DNA of 64,000 nt. Source: Desulfovermiculus halophilus DSM 18834 (GTDB lineage Bacteria; Desulfobacterota; Desulfovibrionia; Desulfovibrionales; Desulfothermaceae). The stretch covers positions 124,001-188,000 of the forward strand of contig NZ_JIAK01000007.1 in assembly GCF_000620765.1 (NCBI RefSeq). Reading direction: 5' to 3'. Below are positions 25,953 through 34,185 of the stretch, one piece after another. Position 1 is the first letter of the stretch. Every line of letters starts with the position of its first letter. A program made the translations under genes and the position numbers. The notes under the pieces were generated by a model. That model saw nothing but the letters and a program-made list of their open reading frames with translations, was not told where the DNA came from and made no database searches.

Positions 25953-27290
25953 CTATCTGAGCTGTTCCCTGCTGCGGTCGCGCATCCAGAAAAGGGCAGC
26001 CACCCCGATAACGGCGACGCAGATCATGATTCCGGCCAAGGCGTTTTTGTTCCCGGTGATAGAAATCAGCCAGGTCGAAATCATAGGAGTCGCCCCGCCC
26101 ACAACCCCCAGACCGAGGTTGTAGGCCACAGAATATCCGGAAAGCCGGTCTTTGGTGGGAAAGAGTTCCACGAACATGGCTGGGGCCACCCCGCAAAGCA
26201 CGGCAATGAAGACCGCAAAGAGAATCTGAACAACGATTACTGCCACGATGCTTCCTCCTTCAAGCCAAGCAAGCAGGGGATAAGCACTGAAGGCGAAAAG
26301 CCCCAGAGAGATGGCTACAATGCGAGTTCGCCTGATGAAACGGTCGCTTAACCAGCCCATGACCGGGACCAGCACAAGCAGGAGAGCCGTGGCCAATGTG
26401 TTGTAGGTCATTGCCTGGTTGAGGGGAAAGCCGATGTACTCTTTGAGCCAGTTGGGCAGGAAAACAAGTGAGATGTAGAATAGCGCCCCATACGATGAAG
26501 CCACGAGGATGGCCTGGATGGTTTCTTTTATGTTTGCCGTGAAGGCTTCCTTCAGGGGAGAAGTCTCCCCTCGTTGGGTGTCGTGGTCTTGAAGTTGGGA
26601 TGACTTGGGCAAGTTACGCCGCAGCCAGATGGCGATAAGACCAAGGATGGCCCCAAAAAGAAAAGGCAGCCGCCATCCCCAGGCATGGACCGTATCGCTG
26701 GGCAACAGGTTGGTTGTTAGAGCGGCCATGCCAGATCCCAGAAGCATCCCGGCCATGCTGCCCACATTGGCATAGCTGCCGGAGAGCCCCCGTTTGTCTG
26801 CAGGGGAGGTCTCGACAAGGTAAGTCACAGAGCTTGAAAACTCTCCCCCAACCGAGAGTCCCTGTGTCAGCCGGACAAGAACCAGAAGAATTGGGGCGGC
26901 CAAACCTATGGATTCATATGTGGGCAAAAGTCCCAATACCACCGTGGGAATAGCCATCATGGCCACGGAGATAAACATGGCAGTGCTTCGGCTGACGGTG
27001 TCCCCCAGCCAGCCGAAGGCGGCCGAGCCCAAGGGGCGCATGATGAAACCGGCAGCGAACACGCCATATGTAGCCAAGAGTGAAGCCACGGTATTTTCGC
27101 TGGGGAAGAAGAGGGCTGCCAGGATAGAGGCCATGTAGCCGTAGAGTGCAAAATCATACCACTCCATTATGTTGCCGATCACACCCGCAGCAACAGCAGT
27201 CTTGCGTTGATTCTTTTCCAGATGGAAAACCACGTTGTCAAACCTCCTTCTATGGACAGAAAACAGCTTGTTTGGTGAAATGTAAGCCAT
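25953..27290 (-). CDS. MFS transporter, metabolite:H+ symporter (ProP-like) family
   Basis: 445 residues with 12 hydrophobic segments. It has the MHS-family start VIGNIMEWYDFALYGYMASILA, the loop GWLGDTVSRSTAMFIS, RLTQGLSVGGEFSSSVTYLVE and the central insert before the second half (LRRNLPKSSQ). Family members carry proline, betaine, ectoine, alpha-ketoglutarate or citrate with protons. The substrate cannot be fixed here; osmolyte uptake is plausible given the DoeA-like gene elsewhere in the window. Transcribed alone on the minus strand. Confidence 0.87.
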   Translation of the reverse strand: MAYISPNKLFSVHRRRFDNVVFHLEKNQRKTAVAAGVIGNIMEWYDFALYGYMASILAALFFPSENTVASLLATYGVFAAGFIMRPLGSAAFGWLGDTVSRSTAMFISVAMMAIPTVVLGLLPTYESIGLAAPILLVLVRLTQGLSVGGEFSSSVTYLVETSPADKRGLSGSYANVGSMAGMLLGSGMAALTTNLLPSDTVHAWGWRLPFLFGAILGLIAIWLRRNLPKSSQLQDHDTQRGETSPLKEAFTANIKETIQAILVASSYGALFYISLVFLPNWLKEYIGFPLNQAMTYNTLATALLLVLVPVMGWLSDRFIRRTRIVAISLGLFAFSAYPLLAWLEGGSIVAVIVVQILFAVFIAVLCGVAPAMFVELFPTKDRLSGYSVAYNLGLGVVGGATPMISTWLISITGNKNALAGIMICVAVIGVAALFWMRDRSREQLR

Positions 27291-27473
27291 GCACAGAGGA
27301 TGGTAGCTGATACCAAACTTCTCACTTGAACTATAATCTCAGCAGGTAAGCTGTCAAATTATAAGGATATGCTGGAAAAGCTTGACACCAGTTGTACCGG
27401 GTCAATTGAGACTTATGGCCTGGACGTACATAAGCCAAAGGGTTGGTTGCGTTGTATGCAGGCAGGAAAATTT

Positions 27474-27833
27474 ATGGATAGGATGGTGGATCTCATCCAG
27501 GCTAATTTTGAAGTAGATGCCATCTATCTCTATGGTTCCCGGGCCAAGGGCAGGGAACGGCCGGACAGTGACTGGGATCTGGCAGTCTTGTTTTCCGTGT
27601 TTGAGCCCGATCTCTTTGAACGAGTGCTGCGACCGCAGAAAGTGGAGGAGGTCCTGCAGAGGGAGCTATTGATGTATGATCAGGTTTCTGTTGTGGATTT
27701 GGAAATTGTTCCCCCTGCATTGCAGATGAATATCATCATGGGCCAGAGGATCTATGACCGGCTGGTTCCCCATGTGCGCCGGGTCGAATACTCGATCATA
27801 TCCAAGATTGAAAAGGACTATGTATATGACTGA
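27474..27833 (+). CDS. MNT-type nucleotidyltransferase (antitoxin of HepT/MNT pair)
   Basis: About 119 residues. The nucleotidyltransferase motif GSRAKGRERPDSDWDLAV is complete (GSx10DxD). In characterised HepT/MNT modules the MNT protein AMPylates and so neutralises HepT. The start at 27474 has AGGAAAATTT upstream; the frame is open further, to 27369. Its stop overlaps the HepT start by 8 nt. No other gene lies in 27291-27473. Confidence 0.85.
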   Translation: MDRMVDLIQANFEVDAIYLYGSRAKGRERPDSDWDLAVLFSVFEPDLFERVLRPQKVEEVLQRELLMYDQVSVVDLEIVPPALQMNIIMGQRIYDRLVPHVRRVEYSIISKIEKDYVYD

Positions 27834-28236
27834 CCGGGATTACCTGTATGAGCAGGAGCAACAACAGCATATTACCAGGATGCTGCGGATCTTGGATGCC
27901 TATCAGGTGAAGAACAATCTGACTGAAACCGATATGCTGGCCATTGAGCGTGGTTTGCAGGTTTTGGTGGAATCACTTATTGGATTCTCCAGGTATGTTG
28001 CAGATGTCTATTTGGGGATTAAGGTTTCCAAAAGCAGAGAAGCCATAGATGTTTTGAAACGAAACGGGATTATTAATACTGATGAGCATAAGATGTTGCA
28101 AAGCATGGTCGGGTGTCGCAATGTCCTGGTTCATGATTATCTCAATGTCGATGAAACGATTATTCAGGCTATAGTTATGAAAAAAGAGTACGCATGCATT
28201 GCCAAAATCTTTGCTAAAATCCAGGGAGTACTTTGA
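27826..28236 (+). CDS. HepT-like ribonuclease toxin (DUF86)
   Basis: About 136 residues, all-helical. The HEPN RNase motif RNVLVHDY (RX4HXY) lies near the C-terminus. AAAGGA sits 8 nt before ATG 27826. Paired with and overlapping the MNT gene. Its stop also overlaps the TTG start of the exchanger gene, which links the toxin-antitoxin pair to a transport gene. Confidence 0.87.
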   Translation: MTDRDYLYEQEQQQHITRMLRILDAYQVKNNLTETDMLAIERGLQVLVESLIGFSRYVADVYLGIKVSKSREAIDVLKRNGIINTDEHKMLQSMVGCRNVLVHDYLNVDETIIQAIVMKKEYACIAKIFAKIQGVL

Positions 28237-29267
28237 TCGAAGAGGTGCTGATCTGGGCTGCTGTTGCTGTTGTGGGGACTGCTGTTGTCTGGAAGGGAAG
28301 CGGCCTGCTTGAAGTGGCCAGTGAACGGCTTTCCATCTACTATGGGCTGCCGGATATCGTCCAGGGATCGATCATTGTGGCTATCGGGTCCAGCTTTCCG
28401 GAGCTGGCTACGGTGGTTGTTTCCACTCTGGTTCACGGGACATTCGAGCTCGGCGTTTCGGCAATCGTCGGCTCGGCCCTGTTCAATATCTTGATTATTC
28501 CCGCCTTGTCCGGCTTGCTGGGAAATGAGCAGCTGACCTCGAATCGAGACCTGGTGTACAAGGAAAGCCAGTTCTATATGATCGCCATAGCGGTCCTGCT
28601 GCTGACCTTCTCTTTTGCTGTCATCTATCACCCTGTTCCGTCTGCGGATGGTTTGCTCATGGGAGAGATGACCCGGGGGTTGGCCCTGCTCCCCTTGGGC
28701 CTGTACGCGGTGTATATTTTCATCCAATACCAGGACAGCATAGAATTTGTGTCTGAGGTGGACGGATCGTATGTCCGGCCGGAGGCCGAATGGCTCACAT
28801 TGGGGCTGGCCCTGGGGTTGATCCTGGTCGGGGTCGAGGGCTTGGTCCGGGCGGCGGTGAATTTCGGCCGGATCCTGGATACCCCGGACTTTCTATGGGG
28901 TATAACCATCGTGGCTGCCGGAACATCCATCCCGGATGGCTTTGTTTCGGTCCGAGCGGCCCAAAACGGCCGCAGCCTGACCAGCACGGCCAATGTGCTG
29001 GGCAGCAATATCTTTGATCTCCTGTGCTGTATTCCCCTAGGGATCCTCATCGCCGGGACAGCAACCATAAATTTCTCCCTGACCGCTCCGCTCATGGCAG
29101 TCCTCACCCTGGCCACTCTGATCCTGTTCTTGATGATGCGCACCCATATGGTCCTCACCCGGCAGGAAGCGTTGGGCTTGCTCGGGTTCTATGCCCTTTT
29201 CGTCATCTGGGCCGCTCTGGAGAGCTTTCAGGCCATAGATGTGCTGGCCTACATCCCGCATCGATGA
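28233..29267 (+). CDS. Calcium/sodium:cation exchanger (CaCA family)
   Basis: 344 residues with about ten membrane segments. The two inverted alpha repeats are clear: VAIGSSFPELATVVVS with VGSALFNILIIPALS in the first half, and VAAGTSIPDGFVSV with NVLGSNIFDLLCCIPLG in the second. The first repeat carries the usual SFPE and the second SIPD in place of SxPE. Starts with TTG at 28233, overlapping the HepT stop. Inner membrane antiport of Ca2+ or Na+ is expected. Confidence 0.88.
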   Translation: MIEEVLIWAAVAVVGTAVVWKGSGLLEVASERLSIYYGLPDIVQGSIIVAIGSSFPELATVVVSTLVHGTFELGVSAIVGSALFNILIIPALSGLLGNEQLTSNRDLVYKESQFYMIAIAVLLLTFSFAVIYHPVPSADGLLMGEMTRGLALLPLGLYAVYIFIQYQDSIEFVSEVDGSYVRPEAEWLTLGLALGLILVGVEGLVRAAVNFGRILDTPDFLWGITIVAAGTSIPDGFVSVRAAQNGRSLTSTANVLGSNIFDLLCCIPLGILIAGTATINFSLTAPLMAVLTLATLILFLMMRTHMVLTRQEALGLLGFYALFVIWAALESFQAIDVLAYIPHR

Positions 29268-29463
29268 ATGTATTCTCAGGCGTGAAAAGTCTTGACAGCC
29301 GGGAGGATTTGGCTCATGATTCGTTCCATGACTCAAAACAACTGTTTGGACCTTTTTCTTCCTCCTCGTGTTCAGGCCTGGGCTTGGCGGTTCTGGCCAC
29401 AGGTAAAGTGCGGTCCAAACAGGGGTGGATTATAGACAGACACGGCATGCAGCCGAGATTTTG

Positions 29464-29495
29464 GGCCGCGAGCACTCCAGCTTGCGGCCTTTTTT
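29464..29495 (+). terminator. Rho-independent terminator
   Basis: GGCCGCGAG pairs with CTTGCGGCC (one G-U) around an 8-nt loop and is followed by TTTTTT. It lies ~200 bp after the exchanger gene and just before the TRAP operon. Nothing else is recognised in 29268-29463. Confidence 0.75.
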
Positions 29496-29540
29496 GTGTC
29501 CACGAATGATATGAAACACGCACAAATCAACGGAGGGGCT

Positions 29541-30551
29541 ATGAACAGACTGACGGCACTCGGGGGCTTTATCCTGCTTGCAGTCCTGAGCGGAACGGTG
29601 GAGGCCAAGGAGATTGTGCTCAATTACGCCAACTTCCCCCCGGCCCAGACCTTTCCCTGTGTGCAGATGGAGCGGTGGAAGGCCGAGGTCGAGGAGCGAA
29701 CCAACGGCAAGGTCCAGATCAATACTTTTCCCGGCGGGACCCTGCTCGGGGCCAAGGCCATGTTTCGGGGAGTGGCCCAGGGCCAGGCGGATATCGGCTG
29801 TTCGAGCATGGCCTATCTGCCGGGGGTCTTTCCTCTGACCTCAGCCGTGGGGCTGCCGGTGGGTTTTACCTCAGCGGAAACAGCCAGCCTAGTATTGTGG
29901 GATGTGTACACCAAGTATGCGCCGGAGGAGTTTTCCGAAGTTAAGGTGCTGACCATGTTTACCTCTGCCCCCTCCAATCTGATGTCTAAGAAAAGAGTTG
30001 CGGCTTTGGAAGATTTCCAGGGCCTGGAAATCAGAGCTTCTGGGAGCTTGTCCCGGAGCCTGGAACTGTTGGGGGCCACTCCGGTGTCCATGCCCATGTC
30101 CGAGACGCCGGAAGCCCTGCAAAAGGGGGTTGTCCAGGGCCTGCTGTCTTCCCTGGAAGTCCTCAAGGATTTCAATTACGCCGCCTATTGTCCGTATCAG
30201 ACGATTTTAAACCTTCAGGTCTATCCGTTTGCCGTGGTCATGAATAAAGATGTCTGGAACAGCCTGCCTGCGGATGTCCAGGAAGTGATGAATGATCTGG
30301 GACCGGAGCAGGCCGAATGGACCGGGGAGTATATGGACCGGCATGTTCAGGAGGCGCTGGCCTATGCACAACAAGAGCATTCCACACAGGTGGACAGGCT
30401 CCCGGACACGGATATGCGGGAGATGCAGGCCAAGGTAGCTCCGATTATCGAGGAATGGAAACAGGAAGCCGCGGACGCAGGTCTGCCCGCAGAGGAGATA
30501 TACCAGGATATGCTGGCCTTGAAAGAAAGATATGCACAAGATGAGCAATAA
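29541..30551 (+). CDS. TRAP transporter substrate-binding protein (DctP family)
   Basis: 336 residues. Signal peptide (MNRLTALGGFILLAVLSGTVEA), then a DctP fold: LNYANFPPAQTFPCVQMERW, VEERTNGKVQINTFPGGTLLGA, FQGLEIRASGSLSRSLELLGATPVSMPMSETPEALQKGVVQG. The conserved ligand-contact Arg lies in EIRASG. The start at 29541 has GGAGGGG upstream. It forms a complete DctPQM operon with the next two genes; a carboxylate or similar organic acid is the expected ligand. Confidence 0.93.
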   Translation: MNRLTALGGFILLAVLSGTVEAKEIVLNYANFPPAQTFPCVQMERWKAEVEERTNGKVQINTFPGGTLLGAKAMFRGVAQGQADIGCSSMAYLPGVFPLTSAVGLPVGFTSAETASLVLWDVYTKYAPEEFSEVKVLTMFTSAPSNLMSKKRVAALEDFQGLEIRASGSLSRSLELLGATPVSMPMSETPEALQKGVVQGLLSSLEVLKDFNYAAYCPYQTILNLQVYPFAVVMNKDVWNSLPADVQEVMNDLGPEQAEWTGEYMDRHVQEALAYAQQEHSTQVDRLPDTDMREMQAKVAPIIEEWKQEAADAGLPAEEIYQDMLALKERYAQDEQ

Positions 30552-30634
30552 AGGCCAAAACAACGACCTGGAATTAGCCCGCGTGCCTGTGTCTTGGCAG
30601 GCATGCGGGGTGATATGAAAGGAGAAGGGACGGT

Positions 30635-31132
30635 ATGGATTGCACGCGGCAGAGGACACACCTGTTGCAGCTTCTGAACAGGATAAGCACCGGCGTCGGA
30701 GCTGGTGTCCTGTTTTGCATGGTTGCTCTGGGCAGCGCCAACATGGTTTTGCGCAGTCTGGGCCTGCCGGTGACCGGGACGTATGAACTGATGGGGCTGG
30801 GCGGGGCCATGATCGCCGCACTGGCTATGGGCGGGACTCAGGAGGCCAGGGGGCATATCCAGGTTAACTTCTTCGATCAGATGCTTCCTGGTCTCCTCCG
30901 CAGGGGATTGGATGCGGCTGCCTCCTTGGTGGCCGCCCTGTTTTTCAGTCTCCTTGCCTGGCGGATGTTTCTGCTCAGCCGGGACCTGAAAACGAGCGGC
31001 GAACTATCCGAGACCCTTCATCTTCCCTATTATCCAGCAGTCATCCTCGTGGGGCTGGGATTTCTTGGCCTGGTCCTGAACCTCCTTTTTCAGGCCTGGG
31101 CTTCTCTGAAGGGCAGGGGAGGAGAGGGATGA
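30635..31132 (+). CDS. TRAP transporter small permease (DctQ family)
   Basis: 165 residues with four hydrophobic segments, typical DctQ size and pattern (ANMVLRSLGLPVTGTYELMGLGGAMIAALAMG, then EARGHIQVNFFDQMLP). AAAGGAGAAGGG precedes the ATG. Its stop overlaps the DctM start (ATGA). Confidence 0.9.
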   Translation: MDCTRQRTHLLQLLNRISTGVGAGVLFCMVALGSANMVLRSLGLPVTGTYELMGLGGAMIAALAMGGTQEARGHIQVNFFDQMLPGLLRRGLDAAASLVAALFFSLLAWRMFLLSRDLKTSGELSETLHLPYYPAVILVGLGFLGLVLNLLFQAWASLKGRGGEG

Positions 31133-32442
31133 GCGCGACTGCTGTGGGTATCCTGGGGATCCTGATTCTGTTGGGAGCCATATTCTTTCTGCGCATACCA
31201 GTTGGCTTTGCCATGGCTATGGTCGGTTTTTTGGGCTTTTGGAAAGTGATTAATCTGCAGGCCGCCCTGGGCATGATCAGCGAGCAGACCTGGGAGGTGT
31301 TCTCGTCCTACGGGTTGACCGTGATCCCGCTGTTTATCCTCATGGGCCAGATCTGTTTTTATGCCGGGGTCAACCAGCGCATGTACCGTGCGGCACATGC
31401 CTGGCTGGGGCATGTCCGGGGCGGTCTGGCCATGGCTACGGTTTTGGCCTGTGCCGGGTTTGCGGCTATATGCGGATCGAACACGGCCACAGCCGCAACC
31501 ATGAGCAGCGTGGCCCTGCCGGAAATGAAAAAATACGCCTACAGCCCCATGTTCAGTTCCGGGGTGGTGGCCAGCGGAGCTACCCTGGGCGTGCTCATTC
31601 CTCCCAGCGTGGTCCTGATCATTATCGGCCTGCAGACCGGACAGTCCATCGGGGTCCTGTTCTGGGCCAGCCTCGGTCCCGGCCTTGTCCTCAGCCTGCT
31701 GTTCCTTCTGGCCATTTGGGCAGTCTGCACCTGGAACCCGAGCCTGGGGCCGGGGTGTGAACATGCAAGCTGGACCCAGCGTCTGCGCTCTCTGGCCGGA
31801 GCTGTTGAGATGCTCCTTTTGTTCGCCCTGATCATGGTCGGTCTGATGGTCGGGTTTTTCACCCCGACCGAAGCCGGCGCGGCAGGCGCGGCCCTGGCCC
31901 TGATCATCAGCATGGCCGGGCGTCGACTGTCCTGGACCAATCTGTGGAAGGCCTTTGACGACACATTGCGCATTTCGTGCATGATCATGGTCATTATCCT
32001 TGGAGCGGTTATTTTCGGCCGCTTTTTGACCGTGACCAGGGTTCCATACGAGATTTCCGGTCTGGTGGCCTCCATGTCCATATCCCCGGTGATGGTCATG
32101 GCCTGCATCTTCTGCATCTACCTCCTGGGCGGGGCGATTATGGATGCGTTGGCCCTGCTTTTGATCACCATCCCCATCTTTTTCCCGGTGGCCCAGTCTT
32201 TGGGCTACGATCCGGCCTGGTTTGCAGTCTGGATTACCCTGGTGACCACTATGGGGGCGGTAACCCCGCCGGTGGGCATAAATACCTTTATCGTCGCCTC
32301 CATGGACCGGGAGGTGAGCCTGGCTATGGTGTACAAAGGGGTTGGGTTGTTGTTGCCGTGTTTTGTTGTCTGTGTTGTCCTGTTGCTGTTGTGGCCGGAT
32401 CTGGCCCTGTGGCTGCCCAGAGTGCTGGGGGTGGGGCATTAG
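31129..32442 (+). CDS. TRAP transporter large permease (DctM family)
   Basis: 437 residues with about 12 hydrophobic segments. Family landmarks are present: IPLFILMGQICFYAGVN, GSNTATAATMSSVALPEM, VLIPPSVVLIIIGLQTGQSIG and GAVTPPVGINTFIVAS. It couples Na+ influx to uptake of the ligand delivered by the DctP protein. The end is 3 bp from an in-frame ATG of the Nudix gene. Confidence 0.93.
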   Translation: MSATAVGILGILILLGAIFFLRIPVGFAMAMVGFLGFWKVINLQAALGMISEQTWEVFSSYGLTVIPLFILMGQICFYAGVNQRMYRAAHAWLGHVRGGLAMATVLACAGFAAICGSNTATAATMSSVALPEMKKYAYSPMFSSGVVASGATLGVLIPPSVVLIIIGLQTGQSIGVLFWASLGPGLVLSLLFLLAIWAVCTWNPSLGPGCEHASWTQRLRSLAGAVEMLLLFALIMVGLMVGFFTPTEAGAAGAALALIISMAGRRLSWTNLWKAFDDTLRISCMIMVIILGAVIFGRFLTVTRVPYEISGLVASMSISPVMVMACIFCIYLLGGAIMDALALLLITIPIFFPVAQSLGYDPAWFAVWITLVTTMGAVTPPVGINTFIVASMDREVSLAMVYKGVGLLLPCFVVCVVLLLLWPDLALWLPRVLGVGH

Positions 32443-32487
32443 GCAATGCTGCGGGAAGCGCAGCAAACAGAATATAAGGAGATATCG

Positions 32488-32907
32488 TTGTCTGAATATC
32501 CAAACGTTCCAATAGTGGCTGTGGGCGGTGTGCTGATTCAGCATGATCGGATTTTGCTGGTTAAGCGGGGACAGGCCCCATCCCAAGGCTTGTGGACCAT
32601 CCCAGGGGGACGAGTAGAGCTGGGTGAAGGCCTCCGGCAGGCCGTTGTCCGTGAAATGCGGGAGGAAACCAGCCTCCAGGTCCGGGTGGGGAAATTGCTC
32701 ACCCACTTTGAGTATGTTGAGCCGGACCCGCAGGAACGGATACGTTTTCATTATCTGATTATGGATTTTCAGGTCTTTGTCGCCTCCGGTCGCTTGTGCC
32801 CTGGCGGTGATGCCCTGGAAGCCGCCTGGTTTGGTCTGCAAGATCTTGACGACTCGGTCATGGCCCAGGGGACCATGGAGATTGCCAGGTCTGTGCTTGA
32901 GAAATAG
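32488..32907 (+). CDS. Nudix hydrolase
   Basis: About 139 residues. The Nudix box reads GGRVELGEGLRQAVVREMREETSLQV, matching GX5EX7REUXEEXGU except Ser for the last Gly. It hydrolyses a nucleoside diphosphate derivative; NRTLVKRG-type N-terminus (RILLVKRGQAPSQGLWTIPGG) is like MutT/ADP-ribose groups. The TTG at 32488 has a strong AAGGAG 6 nt upstream and gives the normal family N-terminus; an ATG at 32446, 3 bp after dctM, would add 14 residues. Co-transcribed with the TRAP genes. Confidence 0.85.
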   Translation: MSEYPNVPIVAVGGVLIQHDRILLVKRGQAPSQGLWTIPGGRVELGEGLRQAVVREMREETSLQVRVGKLLTHFEYVEPDPQERIRFHYLIMDFQVFVASGRLCPGGDALEAAWFGLQDLDDSVMAQGTMEIARSVLEK

Positions 32908-32962
32908 GTTTTAGATATTGTCCTTGACCTCTACGGTTCAAGGCCCTATCCTTTCATCGTTC

Positions 32963-33046
32963 CGATTGGGGTGTTCCGGCAGACGGCCGGGACTGAGAGC
33001 ATACCCACAGAACCTGATACAGTTCATGCTGTCGTAGGGAATCGGA
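32963..33046 (+). ncRNA. Thiamine pyrophosphate (THI-box) riboswitch
   Basis: The conserved THI elements are in order: P1 CCGATT/AATCGG closing arms (32963-32968 and 33041-33046), GGGGTG, CTGAGA at about 32993, ACCC, GAACCTGAT, then GTAGGGA. The variable P3 arm is short (CCGGCAGACGGCCGG). It lies ~330 bp upstream of thi4-thiC on the same strand and should lower their expression when TPP is bound. Confidence 0.93.
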
Positions 33047-33267
33047 TGAGTACTCCTCTCTTTGTCTGTATCTCATCTCTGGATTTGTTCTCGCCTTTGC
33101 CGTTCCGGAATCCCCATTAGCAGCCATAGGAATGCGCATCAGCTGAGCTGATTGCAGGACGTTTGTTGCCGTGCCGGCCATGGTCCGGTTGTGCCAGCGG
33201 CCGACGCGGTGCGGAGCAGATGGGGCGCTTATGCGCCCCCGAACCTGTTCTTCCTGTTCGCGCTCAC

Positions 33268-33361
33268 CCATGCATTCCTGTGGGGCAGTCTGATTGGGTA
33301 TGCAGATAAGAGCACCGTGCTTCTATCTGCATAGGGTTTCTCGGGAATGGTCGTGCATGGG
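33268..33361 (+). promoter_or_regulatory. Large imperfect hairpin in thi4 leader
   Basis: CCCATGCA (from 33268) pairs with TGCATGGG (to 33361); inside, TATGCAGATAAGAGCA pairs with TGCTTCTATCTGCATA with one swapped pair. The thi4 Shine-Dalgarno sequence follows directly. It could be part of the riboswitch expression platform or an independent palindrome. Between it and the riboswitch, ATCAGCTGAGCTGAT and GGGGCGCTTATGCGCCCC form small hairpins. Confidence 0.45.
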
Positions 33362-33376
33362 AAAAAGGAGGAGAGC

Positions 33377-34174
33377 ATGGGATTGGAAGAGGTCGTGATC
33401 ACTGAAGCCATTATGGATTCCTATTATGAGAAGTTCCGGTCCTGCCTGCAGGTGGACATCGCAGTGGTCGGGGCGGGGCCGTCCGGTTTGACCGCGGCCT
33501 GGCATCTGTCCCGCCAAGGGTGGAACGTGGCTGTGTTTGAGCGCAAGCTCTCCATCGGCGGAGGCATGTGGGGGGGAGGAATGACCTGGAACACAATCGT
33601 GGTCCAGGAAGAGGGGAAAACCGTTCTGGAAGAGGCCGGAGTACCGCTGATCCTTTTCCGGGACGGCTACTACACGGCTGACGCTATTGCCGCAACAACC
33701 ACCCTGGCTTCCAAGGCCTGTCTGAGCGGGGCAAAGGTCTTCAACTGCATCAGTGTGGAAGATGTGCTTATTCGAGAGGATGGAGGTCAGAAAAAGGTTA
33801 CCGGCCTGGTCATTAATTCCAGTCCGGTGGAGATAGCCGGCCTGCATATCGATCCTGTGGTTATTGAGAGCAAGTATGTCATTGAAAGCACAGGTCATCC
33901 CCTGGAGGTTCTGCACACCCTGATCAGGAAAAACGATGTCCGGTTGTTCACCCCTTCCGGAGGTATTGAGGGCGAACAGTCCATGTGGGCCGAACGAGCG
34001 GAGCGGACAACAGTGGAGAACACAAGAGAGATATTTCCGGGGATGTATGTCAGCGGCATGGCCGCGAACGCTTCTTTTGGATCCTACCGGATGGGACCGA
34101 TCTTCGGCGGGATGCTCTTGTCCGGACAAAAGGCGGCTCAGCTGATCGACGCCCGGCTGCGGGAGGAAATATAA
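33377..34174 (+). CDS. thi4: Thi4-type thiazole synthase, sulfide-dependent kind
   Basis: About 265 residues. N-terminal FAD/NAD-binding fold (DIAVVGAGPSGLTAAWHLSRQGWNVAVFERK), GGGMWGGGM, and C-terminal GMAANASFGSYRMGPIFGGMLLSGQKAA. At the position where yeast Thi4 has the sulfur-donor Cys (CMDPN), this protein has His157 (LHIDPV), as in archaeal catalytic enzymes that take sulfur from free sulfide and Fe2+. Product: adenylated carboxythiazole for thiamine synthesis. The start at 33377 has AAAGGAGGAGAG upstream. Directly followed by thiC and controlled by the TPP riboswitch. Confidence 0.9.
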   Translation: MGLEEVVITEAIMDSYYEKFRSCLQVDIAVVGAGPSGLTAAWHLSRQGWNVAVFERKLSIGGGMWGGGMTWNTIVVQEEGKTVLEEAGVPLILFRDGYYTADAIAATTTLASKACLSGAKVFNCISVEDVLIREDGGQKKVTGLVINSSPVEIAGLHIDPVVIESKYVIESTGHPLEVLHTLIRKNDVRLFTPSGGIEGEQSMWAERAERTTVENTREIFPGMYVSGMAANASFGSYRMGPIFGGMLLSGQKAAQLIDARLREEI

Positions 34175-34185
34175 AGGAGACCGGG

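Noticed and set aside
31090-32841. 583-codon minus-strand frame opposite dctM and the Nudix gene
   Set aside because: Its translation is Gln/His/Gly-rich and lacks domain features, while the plus strand encodes a complete DctM.
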